Shown piece by piece: positions 1 through 5,217 of a stretch of 5,217 nucleotides of DNA (positions are counted from its first letter, which is position 1; each line of letters begins with the position of its first letter). Location of the stretch: positions 1 through 5,217 of the forward strand of contig CAYWXH010000105.1 in assembly GCA_964462295.1 (NCBI GenBank), written 5' to 3'. This DNA comes from JALVIU01 sp964462295 (lineage in GTDB: Bacteria; Atribacterota; JALVIU01). The notes under the pieces were generated by a model. It saw only the letters and a list, made by a program, of their open reading frames with translations, made no database searches and was not told the origin of the DNA. A program made the position numbers and the translations under genes.

Positions 1-42
1 GGGATGAAATTCTTCCTTAAACCAAAAGAGGCAGTTACTTAA
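1..42 (+). CDS. Possible 3' end of a convergent gene, 13 codons visible
   Basis: Frame 1 is open from the left edge to a TAA at 40-42 and reads GMKFFLKPKEAVT. Too little is present to identify a product. The only support for it being real is context: three bases after the stop a strong hairpin begins whose T-rich tail lies on the plus side, as expected behind a plus-strand gene that converges on the trp operon. The frame could equally be open by chance, since 13 codons is short. The alternative, that this stretch is the leader of another minus-strand trp gene, is less favoured because no ATG, GTG or usable TTG with an SD is found there on the minus strand. Confidence 0.35.
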   Translation, partial: GMKFFLKPKEAVT

Positions 43-45
43 TCT

Positions 46-72
46 ATAGAGGGGGCACTATACCCCCTCTAT
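46..72 (+). terminator. Intrinsic terminator between convergent transcription units
   Basis: A perfect 10-bp stem (ATAGAGGGGG at 46-55 with CCCCCTCTAT at 63-72) closes a 7-nt loop. It is followed on the plus strand by TTTATTTATCTCTTTT. The plus orientation is therefore the better terminator. On the minus strand the stem is followed by AGATTAAG, with no U-tract, so it would be a weak terminator for the trp operon but may still protect the mRNA 3' end. The trpF stop codon (60-58) lies inside the loop and the last trpF codons form one arm, so a ribosome finishing trpF would melt it. Confidence 0.8.
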
Positions 73-690
73 TTTATTTATCTCTTTTAAGAGCCGTAAG
101 ATTTTTTCGTAGTCTTTTATTCCTGGGCTAATCTCTATACCTGATGAGACATCTACTCCATAGGGTTTTAATGTCTCTATAGCGCTTTTTATGTTGTCCG
201 GATTGAGTCCCCCTGACAATATAAATGGATTAAGTTCTTTTGTATATGGTTTGAGAATCTCCCAGGGAAAGGTCTTACCACTTCCCCCATACCCCTTTGT
301 TTTGGTATCAAATAGTAGGTGTATATCTTTATATTTTTCAATATTTGATATATCTTTTTCGGTGGCAATGGGGATGGCTTTTATTACAGGATAAAACCTT
401 TTTATATTTGATATATAGTTTAGATCTTCGTCCCCATGGAGTTGAATGGTATCGAGTTTCACATATCTTGCAATATCTATCAATAGGCCCTCTTCTTTAT
501 TTACAAATACCCCTACTTTTGAAACAAAGGGTGGAAGAGTATCAACTATTTTTCTTGCATCAAGGGGAGTGATATATCTTTTGCTTTTTTCATAAAATAC
601 GAAACCTATAGCATCTACTCCTTGTTTTGAGATAAATAGAGCATCTTCAACCCTTGTTATCCCACAGATCTTAATCCTTACCCTATGCAT
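58..690 (-). CDS. trpF: Phosphoribosylanthranilate isomerase TrpF
   Basis: TrpF catalyses the Amadori rearrangement of N-(5'-phosphoribosyl)anthranilate to CdRP, in the cytoplasm, on a (beta/alpha)8 barrel. The 210-residue protein is normal for the family. Visible motifs are KICGITR at 7-13 (Cys9 as general base), GFVFYEKSKRYI at 29-40, VGVFVN at 59-64, QLHGDED at 83-89, FDTKTKGYGGSGKTFPW at 127-143 (Asp128 as general acid), LSGGLNPDNI at 158-167 and the phosphate-binding GVDVSSGIE at 178-186. The ATG at 690 has an AAAGGAG SD at 707-701, ten bases upstream. It overlaps the trpC stop by 8 bases (ATGCATAG), so translation is probably coupled. It is the last trp gene visible; its TAG lies in the loop of the terminator hairpin at 46-72. 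All catalytic residues are present and the gene looks intact. Confidence 0.97.
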   Translation of the reverse strand: MHRVRIKICGITRVEDALFISKQGVDAIGFVFYEKSKRYITPLDARKIVDTLPPFVSKVGVFVNKEEGLLIDIARYVKLDTIQLHGDEDLNYISNIKRFYPVIKAIPIATEKDISNIEKYKDIHLLFDTKTKGYGGSGKTFPWEILKPYTKELNPFILSGGLNPDNIKSAIETLKPYGVDVSSGIEISPGIKDYEKILRLLKEINKIEGV

Positions 691-1444
691 ATTTTTGAAT
701 CTCCTTTAAGAATATCTCTGGATTTTTAGAAGCCATTATGGAAGTCCCAATTAGGACCCCATCAAAACCCTTTTCTTTTAAAATTTCTATCTCATTAGGT
801 CTTTCTATTCCGCTTTCTGAAATTTTGTAGATACCTTTAGGTATAAGTGATATTAACTTTTCCGAGAGTCCTTTATGAATCTTAAAAGTAGATAGGTCGC
901 GAGTGTTTATACCTACTATTTTAGGAGTAACAGTTTTGAAAAGTTTCTCTATGTCTTCCTCCGAGTGAACCTCACATATTGCATCAACTCCTAATCTTTC
1001 AGATAAGCTGTAAAGCATGGAGAGCATCGTATCGCTAAGTAGTCGTATTATCAGTAGGATTGCATCTGCTCCATAAAATAGTGCCCGCTTTATCTGTATG
1101 GGATGTATGTAGAAATCCTTTGCCAATATAGGTATGGTTGCCATCTTTTTTGCAGCATTTATAAGTTTTACATCTCCCAAAAAGTATTTTTCCTCTGTAA
1201 GTATGGATATCCCGTCTGCATATAGGTTGTATAAATTTATGTATTTTTCAAAATTTGCATTTTTATTTATTAATCCTTTTGAAGGAGATGCTATCTTAAA
1301 TTCTGCAATTATTTTTAGTCTCCCATTCTTTTTAAACATCCTTTGAAAGGCAAAGGGTGTTTTTGCTTGATCAACCTCAAAATCTTTATATTTTTTTATA
1401 GTATGTTCTTTTTGTTCTATGATCTCTTTCAATATATTATGCAT
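683..1444 (-). CDS. trpC: Indole-3-glycerol phosphate synthase TrpC
   Basis: TrpC closes the indole ring by decarboxylating and cyclising CdRP, the product of the neighbouring TrpF. It is a monofunctional enzyme of 253 residues, typical of the family, and is not fused to TrpF as it is in E. coli. Motifs in order: IIAEFKIASPSKG at 45-57 (Glu48, Lys50 and Ser53-Pro54-Ser55), LTEEKYFLG at 82-90, ILAKDFYIHPIQI at 106-118 (Lys109 as catalytic acid), GADAILLI at 125-132, EVHSEED at 158-164 (Glu158), GINTRDL at 178-184 (Asn180), SESGI at 209-213 and GVLIGTSIM at 229-237. The start at 1444 has a GGAG SD at 1455-1452, seven bases upstream, and overlaps the trpGD stop by 8 bases (ATGCATAA). The same overlap arrangement recurs at its own 3' end with trpF. 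Position 181 is Thr where many relatives have Asn; this position varies. Confidence 0.97.
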   Translation of the reverse strand: MHNILKEIIEQKEHTIKKYKDFEVDQAKTPFAFQRMFKKNGRLKIIAEFKIASPSKGLINKNANFEKYINLYNLYADGISILTEEKYFLGDVKLINAAKKMATIPILAKDFYIHPIQIKRALFYGADAILLIIRLLSDTMLSMLYSLSERLGVDAICEVHSEEDIEKLFKTVTPKIVGINTRDLSTFKIHKGLSEKLISLIPKGIYKISESGIERPNEIEILKEKGFDGVLIGTSIMASKNPEIFLKEIQKYA

Positions 1445-3077
1445 ATTGGTACTCCATAACCTCTTGAAATTTTATAAATGCCTTTTTTGATAAGATAATG
1501 TCAAGTGCCTTCTCTACCCCATCTTTTAGTGTAGGTGTATCTTTTGCTATCCAGAACATGGCACCTGCATTTAAGGCAATGGTCTGGATTTCTGTTTTCC
1601 CTGCTTCCCCTTTTAATATGGCTTTTACATGTTTGAGTGCAGATTTTGGATCCTCCTTTCCCCTTAGCTCTTCTCTTTGACCGGGAGAAAGACCGAGCTC
1701 CTTTGCTTCGATTTCCATTGGAATAACCTCCTTTTTTGTTACTAGAAGTGCCATGTTCTTTTCACAAGTGGTAAGTTCATCCGTGAAACCCCCCGAAAGG
1801 ACGAGGGCCCTTTCCGTCCCCAAAACTTGAAGGGCTCTTGCTACCTTATGTGCAATAGAAAAATCGAACACGCCTACAATTTGATATTTTACCAAGGCAG
1901 GGTTTATAATGGGGCCAAGCATATTGAATACAGTTCTTATTCCAAGCTCTCTCCTTGCAGGCATCACATTTTTCATAGATGGATGAAAAAATGGTGCAAA
2001 TAAAAAGGTAAATTTTGTAGCCCTAAGTTCTTCTTCTATTTTAGATGGGTCTTTTTTGAATATATACCCTGCTGCCTCTAATAGGTCTGCACTGCCTACT
2101 TTTCCTGATATAGCCCTATTCCCATGTTTTGCAATAGGGATACCTCCTGCACTTACCACAAAGGATGTTGTGGTAGATATATTAAATGTCCCTGCCCCAT
2201 CTCCTCCTGTCCCACAGGTGTCTCCCGTATTTTCAAATATCTTATTTATTTTTGTTGCCTTCTCTTGCATAACTTTTGCCATCGCAGAAAACTCATCTTC
2301 TGTTTCTCCTTTTGTTCTAAGGGCCGTGAGAAATCCTCCAATTTGTGTATTTGTGAGTTTTCCCTCCATGATAAGTCCCATAACATAGGAGGACTCTCCA
2401 TAAGATAGATCCCCTCTGTTTACCACTTTATTTAATAATTCCTTGAAAGTTGGAGATTGTATTTTTTGTGTTAATTTTAATCTATCCTTTTTACCCTCTC
2501 TAACTTCCAAGAAGTTCTTTAGTATCTTTTTCCCACTTTCTGTCAAGAAGGATTCAGGGTGAAACTGTACCCCAAAGACAGTATATTCTTTGTGCTCGAT
2601 AGCCATTATTTGATTGTCATCTTCACTTATTGCCGTTATCTTTAAAACATCTGGAAAACTTTCTTTTTCTATTACAAGGGAGTGATATCTTGTTGCCAGA
2701 AATGGATTTTGGATATTTTCAAATAAGAGGTCATTATAGTGTCTTATATAAGAGGCCTTTCCATGCATAATGCGTGGAGCATGTATTATCCTTCCTCCAA
2801 AGGCATACCCTATGGCTTGATGTCCGAGACATACACCTAAAATAGGTATTTTTCCTGCAAATTCTTTTATTATATTTAAGGATTCTCCTGCATCTTCCGG
2901 CCTTTTGGGGCCAGGTGAGATTATAATATGGGTAGGAGAAAGCTCCTTTATCTTTTCAATGCCTATTTTATCATTTCTAAATACACTTATTTTTGCTTCT
3001 TTATCAAGTTCCCCGATGTATTGAACTATATTATAAACAAAAGAATCATAATTGTCGATTATAAGGATTTTATTCAT
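1437..3077 (-). CDS. trpGD: Fused anthranilate synthase glutaminase / anthranilate phosphoribosyltransferase TrpGD
   Basis: This is a two-domain protein of 546 residues. Residues 1-192 are a class I glutamine amidotransferase that supplies ammonia to TrpE: oxyanion loop SPGPKRPEDAG at 54-64, nucleophile Cys83 in GVCLGHQAIG, HGK at 105-107, HSL at 132-134, and His173 and Glu175 in FHPES. After a charged linker (about 192-208), residues 209-546 are anthranilate phosphoribosyltransferase, which joins anthranilate to PRPP: CGTGGDG at 288-294, NISTTTS at 299-305, KHGNRAISGKVGSAD at 317-331, HP at 365-366, RRELGIRTVFNMLGP at 375-389, and the metal-binding Asp433-Glu434. Small departures from the usual pattern are Lys58 in the oxyanion loop (often Gly) and SGKVGSAD instead of the common SSKSGSAD. 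Catalytic residues are kept, so activity is expected. The ATG at 3077 overlaps the trpE TGA (ATGA) and has a GGGAGG SD at 3089-3084, six bases upstream. No frame disruption lies at the domain junction, so the fusion is genuine in this sequence. Confidence 0.96.
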   Translation of the reverse strand: MNKILIIDNYDSFVYNIVQYIGELDKEAKISVFRNDKIGIEKIKELSPTHIIISPGPKRPEDAGESLNIIKEFAGKIPILGVCLGHQAIGYAFGGRIIHAPRIMHGKASYIRHYNDLLFENIQNPFLATRYHSLVIEKESFPDVLKITAISEDDNQIMAIEHKEYTVFGVQFHPESFLTESGKKILKNFLEVREGKKDRLKLTQKIQSPTFKELLNKVVNRGDLSYGESSYVMGLIMEGKLTNTQIGGFLTALRTKGETEDEFSAMAKVMQEKATKINKIFENTGDTCGTGGDGAGTFNISTTTSFVVSAGGIPIAKHGNRAISGKVGSADLLEAAGYIFKKDPSKIEEELRATKFTFLFAPFFHPSMKNVMPARRELGIRTVFNMLGPIINPALVKYQIVGVFDFSIAHKVARALQVLGTERALVLSGGFTDELTTCEKNMALLVTKKEVIPMEIEAKELGLSPGQREELRGKEDPKSALKHVKAILKGEAGKTEIQTIALNAGAMFWIAKDTPTLKDGVEKALDIILSKKAFIKFQEVMEYQYA

Positions 3078-4459
3078 AATACACCTCCCTCTATATCCCT
3101 TGCGATTTCTAAACTCTGAAAGAGGGCCTTTAATTTGTTAAGGGTTTCGATATATTCATTTTCAGCAATAGAATCATAAACAATACCTGCCCCTGCTTGA
3201 ATATATCCTTCTTTCCCTCTAAAGAAAAATGAACGTATCATAATTCCGGAGTCCATATTTACATATCCATCATTATCGGGATAGGAGAAATACAAAACTG
3301 CCCCTGCATAAGGTCCCCTTGGGGTAGGTTCCAATTCTTCTATAATCTCCATAGCCCTTATTTTTGGTGCACCCGTTACTGTCCCTGCGGGAAATGTAGC
3401 CTCAAAAAGATCAATCACACTCTTTTCCTTGGGAAGTTCTCCAGATATGAGGGAGACAAGGTGCATTACGTGAGAATATTTTTCTAAAACCATGGTCTCT
3501 TCCAGTTTTACAGACCCTATTTTAGATACCTTTCCAAGGTCATTTCTTCCTAAATCCACAAGCATTGTGTGTTCTGCTCTCTCTTTTTCTGATGAGAGAA
3601 GCTCTTTCTCCATCACAAGGTCTTCCTCTAGAGTAGCCCCCCTCTTTCTTGTCCCTGCAATAGGTTTTAAGATGGCTTTGTTTTTTGTAGATTTTACCAT
3701 TACTTCCGGGGATGAGCCTAATATGGTGGATTCGCCAAAATTAAGATAAAACATGTACGGAGATGGATTTATCATGCGGAGTGCACGATATATGGAAAAT
3801 GGATCTATATCAGTTTTGAACTTGAAGGCCTGGGATATGACTACTTGAAAGATATCCCCCTCTACTATGTATTCTTTTGCCCTTTTTATAGTAGTGCAAA
3901 ATTTTTCTTTGGAGAAATTTGATATGGGTTGTGTAAAAAATGCCTTTTTAGGTGTAGGTTCTGCCCCTTTATCATGGATTTTTTTCATGATCTCTTCAGG
4001 GGATTCGGATATGATATAGAGTTGATTTTTTACATGATCAAATATTATAAGGTGAAGTGGTATAACAAAGTGAAATATATTAAACTCAGAATTTCGAAGT
4101 GGTATATTTTCTATATAGGATATATATTCATAACTTACATACCCTAAGGCGCCACCGGAAAACGGGGGTAATTCGGAATCATATATGCTGAGATTACCGT
4201 TTTCTTTAAGAAAATCCTCCATATATGAAAGAGGAGTTTTTCCATCTTTTATCTCTATCTCTCTTTGAGTATTTGTGAGTTTTCCATCCGGGGTTAGTAA
4301 AAGTTCATCTTTCTTTCCAATTCCGATAAACGAGTATCTTCCAAAACTTACCCCTTGTTCCGCACTTTCTAATAGAAAAGCAGGCTCACCCCTTTTCCTT
4401 AGCCTTAGAAATAAAGATACAGGTGTTTCAAGGTCTGAATATACTTTGAGTATATGCAT
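3074..4459 (-). CDS. trpE: Anthranilate synthase component I TrpE
   Basis: TrpE converts chorismate and ammonia to anthranilate and pyruvate, the committed step of the pathway, in complex with the glutaminase domain of TrpGD. The 461-residue protein shows the N-terminal region (about 1-150) and the chorismate-binding domain (about 180-455). Feedback-site motifs are present: LLES at 29-32, GRYSFIG at 40-46 and NPSPYM at 231-236, so inhibition of the enzyme by tryptophan is expected. The NPSPYM and LLES pair favours TrpE over PabB. Active-site motifs are EGDIFQVV at 200-207, PIAGTRKRG at 266-274, EHTMLVDLGRNDLG at 296-309, HVMHLVS at 330-336, FPAGTVTGAPK at 356-366, QAGAGIVYDS at 421-430 and ENEYIET at 433-439. 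The ATG at 4459 is supported by a near-perfect SD five bases upstream. It is the first enzyme gene of the operon, 87 bases after a short leader ORF, and ends in an ATGA overlap with trpGD. Confidence 0.97.
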   Translation of the reverse strand: MHILKVYSDLETPVSLFLRLRKRGEPAFLLESAEQGVSFGRYSFIGIGKKDELLLTPDGKLTNTQREIEIKDGKTPLSYMEDFLKENGNLSIYDSELPPFSGGALGYVSYEYISYIENIPLRNSEFNIFHFVIPLHLIIFDHVKNQLYIISESPEEIMKKIHDKGAEPTPKKAFFTQPISNFSKEKFCTTIKRAKEYIVEGDIFQVVISQAFKFKTDIDPFSIYRALRMINPSPYMFYLNFGESTILGSSPEVMVKSTKNKAILKPIAGTRKRGATLEEDLVMEKELLSSEKERAEHTMLVDLGRNDLGKVSKIGSVKLEETMVLEKYSHVMHLVSLISGELPKEKSVIDLFEATFPAGTVTGAPKIRAMEIIEELEPTPRGPYAGAVLYFSYPDNDGYVNMDSGIMIRSFFFRGKEGYIQAGAGIVYDSIAENEYIETLNKLKALFQSLEIARDIEGGVL

Positions 4460-4464
4460 TTTTA

Positions 4465-4470
4465 CCTCCT
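4465..4470 (-). promoter_or_regulatory. trpE Shine-Dalgarno site, possibly sequestered by upstream pairing
   Basis: AGGAGG within TTAAGGAGGTAAAAATG sits five bases before the trpE ATG and fixes the start. The stretch UUUUACCUUUU, transcribed from 4527 to 4517, can pair with AGGAGGUAAAA, transcribed from 4470 to 4460. This gives 11 consecutive pairs, two of them G-U, across a 46-nt loop, and would cover the SD and the bases up to the start codon. The SD itself is certain; the pairing is a hand-found possibility in AU-rich sequence. Confidence 0.85.
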
Positions 4471-4472
4471 TA

Positions 4473-4546
4473 AAGAAGTAATATAGAATTACAAAATAGA
4501 ACTGTAAAAAGACGATAAAAGGTAAAACGGGATTAAAAGAGGGAAA
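4473..4546 (-). promoter_or_regulatory. G-poor, C-containing leader mRNA, candidate Rho loading (rut-like) region
   Basis: Directly after the leader ORF stop the trp transcript has about 74 nt with 16 C and only 4 G, rich in UC and CC dinucleotides and without any stable hairpin that I can find. C-over-G bias with little structure is the known hallmark of Rho-utilisation sites. Its position, exposed only when the ribosome leaves the leader stop codon, resembles the tnaC arrangement of E. coli. A UCUUUUU run at 4511-4505 is not preceded by a convincing GC stem, so a classical intrinsic attenuator is not seen. The function is inferred from composition and position only. Confidence 0.4.
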
Positions 4547-4645
4547 TTAGAGGCACCATCGATGGGCAAAAGATGAGACTTTTGCCTTATAAGAAAAGAT
4601 AAAACACAAATTGTAACTTTGCTTTTCTTCTAAGTTTTTACACAT
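4547..4645 (-). CDS. Putative trp leader peptide (trpL-like), 32 aa
   Basis: A 32-codon ORF opens at an ATG preceded by AAGGAGG with 8-base spacing, just behind the predicted trp promoter, and ends with TAA 87 bases before trpE. It begins MCKNLEEKQ and ends HRWCL. The only Trp codon (TGG, 4558-4556) is codon 30 of 32. Cys codons flank it (TGC at 31) and also occur at 2 and 14. No tandem Trp codons exist, unlike the classical enteric leaders, so the Trp link rests on context: strong SD, immediate promoter and position ahead of trpE. A single Trp codon could occur by chance in an ORF this long. The peptide resembles no enzyme or known domain; a role in cis as a ribosome-position sensor is the likeliest one. 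It could instead be a small regulatory or arrest peptide, or sense Cys. Confidence 0.62.
   Translation of the reverse strand: MCKNLEEKQSYNLCFIFSYKAKVSSFAHRWCL
4565..4586 (-). other. Hairpin inside the leader ORF, just upstream of its Trp codon
   Basis: GGCAAAAG at 4586-4579 pairs perfectly with CTTTTGCC at 4572-4565 around a 6-nt loop in the trp transcript. The 3' arm ends six bases before the TGG codon, so a ribosome with that codon in its decoding site would hold the hairpin open, and it can re-form when the ribosome leaves. No U-tract follows, so it is not a terminator. It may act as a pause or anti-structure element in the leader. The 10-bp palindrome CCATCGATGG (4556-4565) adjoins it and includes the Trp codon. 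Confidence 0.5.
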
Positions 4646-4653
4646 GTTTACAA

Positions 4654-4660
4654 CCTCCTT
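4654..4660 (-). promoter_or_regulatory. Shine-Dalgarno of the leader ORF
   Basis: AAGGAGG reads on the minus strand eight bases before the ATG at 4645. It equals the best SD sites in the window in strength, which argues that the short ORF is truly translated. The predicted transcription start is only a few bases upstream, so the leader 5' UTR would be about 15-20 nt. Confidence 0.7.
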
Positions 4661-4666
4661 GTTTTT

Positions 4667-4695
4667 ATAGTACAACATATGGAAGAATTTGTAAA
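4667..4695 (-). promoter_or_regulatory. Sigma-70-type promoter of the trp operon
   Basis: On the minus strand TTTACA (4695-4690, one mismatch to TTGACA) is followed after exactly 17 bp by TACTAT (4672-4667, four of six matches to TATAAT). Initiation is expected near 4662-4660, just ahead of the leader SD. It is the only well-spaced hexamer pair I found upstream of trpE, and its placement directly before a strong SD and ORF supports it. Confidence 0.68.
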
Positions 4696-4699
4696 GGGG

Positions 4700-4713
4700 T
4701 TTTTTGAAATTTT
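4700..4713 (-). promoter_or_regulatory. A-tract block upstream of the trp -35, possible UP element
   Basis: Read on the minus strand, AAAATTTCAAAAAA lies 5-18 bp upstream of the -35 hexamer, where the RNA polymerase alpha subunit contacts A-tracts. It lies inside an imperfect inverted repeat (AGGGGTT at 4695-4701 with AACCCT at 4716-4721) that could instead be an operator for an unknown regulator. The rest of the divergent spacer (4722-4775) is AT-rich and shows no further feature I can support. Confidence 0.35.
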
Positions 4714-4775
4714 CGAACCCTAAACTGAGATATGGGATATATATAAGTGGAGTTTAAAAAATAAAAAACAACAAA

Positions 4776-4782
4776 GAGGAGG
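4776..4782 (+). promoter_or_regulatory. Shine-Dalgarno that sets the start of the secreted-protein gene
   Basis: GAGGAGG ends eight bases before the ATG at 4791. Another ATG at 4784 lies one base from the SD and in a different frame, which reaches a stop after a few dozen codons without a signal peptide. The spacing and the signal peptide therefore select 4791. Confidence 0.82.
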
Positions 4783-4790
4783 TATGAAAG

Positions 4791-5217
4791 ATGAAAAAGG
4801 TTCTTACGATTTTAGGCGTAACTTTTTTGGCAGTATCTTTATTTATAACAGGTGCATTTGCACAGGGTGGGCCCCCAGCAAATAGGCCAAGATACAATAA
4901 GACAGGGACATACAATCAGGTTGCAACACAGAATAATGTAACAGTTGTAGGGACTGTTAAGAGTGTTTTATCCGGCGGATATACAGTAACCCTTTCAGAT
5001 GGTAAGACAGTAAAGGTAGGATTTGGCCCTTATTGGTATCTTGAGAAGATTGGCCTTGAACTTAAAGTAGGAGATAGTGTTACTATGACTGGAGTATTTG
5101 TAAATGATTACTTTGTCCCTATAAGTGTAGTGAAAGATGGTAATACCTATACATTAAGAGGAAGTGATGGAAGACCTTTATGGATAAACAGTAAAGGATC
5201 TCAGAAAAATAAAAAAG
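4791..5217 (+). CDS. Small secreted protein with a C-terminal beta-rich (OB-like) domain, 3' end outside window
   Basis: The frame is open for 142 codons to the right edge. Residues 1-24 form a typical Sec signal peptide: MKK, a hydrophobic core of about 4-20, and AFA followed by Gln25 as a probable signal peptidase I site. A Gly/Pro/Asn/Gln-rich linker covers about 25-49. From about 50 to 131 there is a regular beta pattern with VTVVGTVKSVLSGGYTVTL, VKVGFGPYWYLEKIG, LKVGDSVTMTGVFV and NTYTLRGSDGRPLW. The VxGTV, GDxVTMTG and GRPLW elements resemble a class of small secreted OB-fold-like proteins of unknown function found in anaerobes; that match is from memory. The tail becomes Lys/Asn/Ser-rich, so the stop is probably near. 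No catalytic or metal-binding motif is seen. It is divergent from the trp operon and likely unrelated to tryptophan synthesis. I found no clear promoter in its AT-rich upstream stretch. Confidence 0.88.
   Translation, partial: MKKVLTILGVTFLAVSLFITGAFAQGGPPANRPRYNKTGTYNQVATQNNVTVVGTVKSVLSGGYTVTLSDGKTVKVGFGPYWYLEKIGLELKVGDSVTMTGVFVNDYFVPISVVKDGNTYTLRGSDGRPLWINSKGSQKNKK

Noticed and set aside
2056..2408. Plus-strand ORFs of about 94-110 codons opposite trpGD, and others opposite trpE, trpC and trpF
   Set aside because: They lie antisense to strongly conserved enzyme genes, overlap each other, show no supporting SD or recognisable domain, and are explained as frame shadows.
4505..4561. Intrinsic attenuator ending in UCUUUUU at 4511-4505
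   Set aside because: The best stem I found (CGAUGG with UUAUCG) has two G-U pairs and a loop of more than 30 nt; it is too weak to call.
4473..4660. T-box (tRNA-Trp sensing) leader
   Set aside because: GATGGTGCC at about 4561-4553 loosely recalls the T-box core, but the leader is short, the core UGGNACCGCG is not matched, no Stem I or specifier loop is visible and no terminator/antiterminator pair follows.
4460..4660. TRAP-type control by GAG/UAG repeats
   Set aside because: The leader RNA has no regular array of GAG or UAG triplets spaced by two or three bases.
4704..4747. Plus-strand promoter for the secreted-protein gene
   Set aside because: TTGAAA (4704-4709) and the TATATATAAG stretch (4738-4747) are not correctly spaced, and no extended -10 is convincing, so none is called.
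4784..4786. Alternative ATG for the plus-strand gene
   Set aside because: It lies one base after the SD and in a different frame, without a signal peptide and closed by a stop within about 35 codons.

Overview
The window carries a compact tryptophan-biosynthesis operon on the minus strand, read from about 4660 down to 58: a short leader ORF, then trpE, a fused trpGD, trpC and trpF. A divergent plus-strand gene for a small secreted protein starts at 4791 and runs off the right edge. A few codons of a convergent plus-strand reading frame may end at 42 on the left edge, followed at once by a strong intrinsic terminator. The DNA is AT-rich and uses ATA, AGA and GGA codons heavily. Shine-Dalgarno sites are strong throughout, and the proteins are rich in Lys, Glu and Ile. 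This fits an AT-rich anaerobic, possibly thermophilic bacterium; a species cannot be assigned from the sequence alone. The E-GD-C-F order with a TrpG-TrpD fusion is, from general knowledge, like that of Thermotoga.

Layout: 1-42 possible end of a convergent gene; 46-72 hairpin terminator with its U-tract on the plus side; 58-690 trpF; 683-1444 trpC; 1437-3077 trpGD; 3074-4459 trpE; 4460-4790 divergent intergenic region; 4791-5217 secreted protein, incomplete. All four trp genes overlap their neighbours by 4 or 8 bases, so they should be translationally coupled. Together they convert chorismate to anthranilate (TrpE with the TrpG glutaminase domain), then to phosphoribosyl-anthranilate (TrpD domain), CdRP (TrpF) and indole-glycerol phosphate (TrpC). 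No trpB or trpA lies in the window, and no gene start lies downstream of trpF within the 57 bases visible.

The most interesting part is the 331-base region between trpE and the divergent gene. On the minus strand it holds a good sigma-70-type promoter (TTTACA, 17 bp, TACTAT). Right behind it is a strong SD and a 32-codon ORF whose third-last codon is its only Trp codon. Next comes a G-poor, C-containing unstructured stretch, and then the trpE SD. I see no intrinsic attenuator terminator. My hypothesis is a leader-peptide switch in which a ribosome slowed at the Trp codon shields a Rho-loading region, or alters a pairing that covers the trpE SD. This is inferred, not shown.
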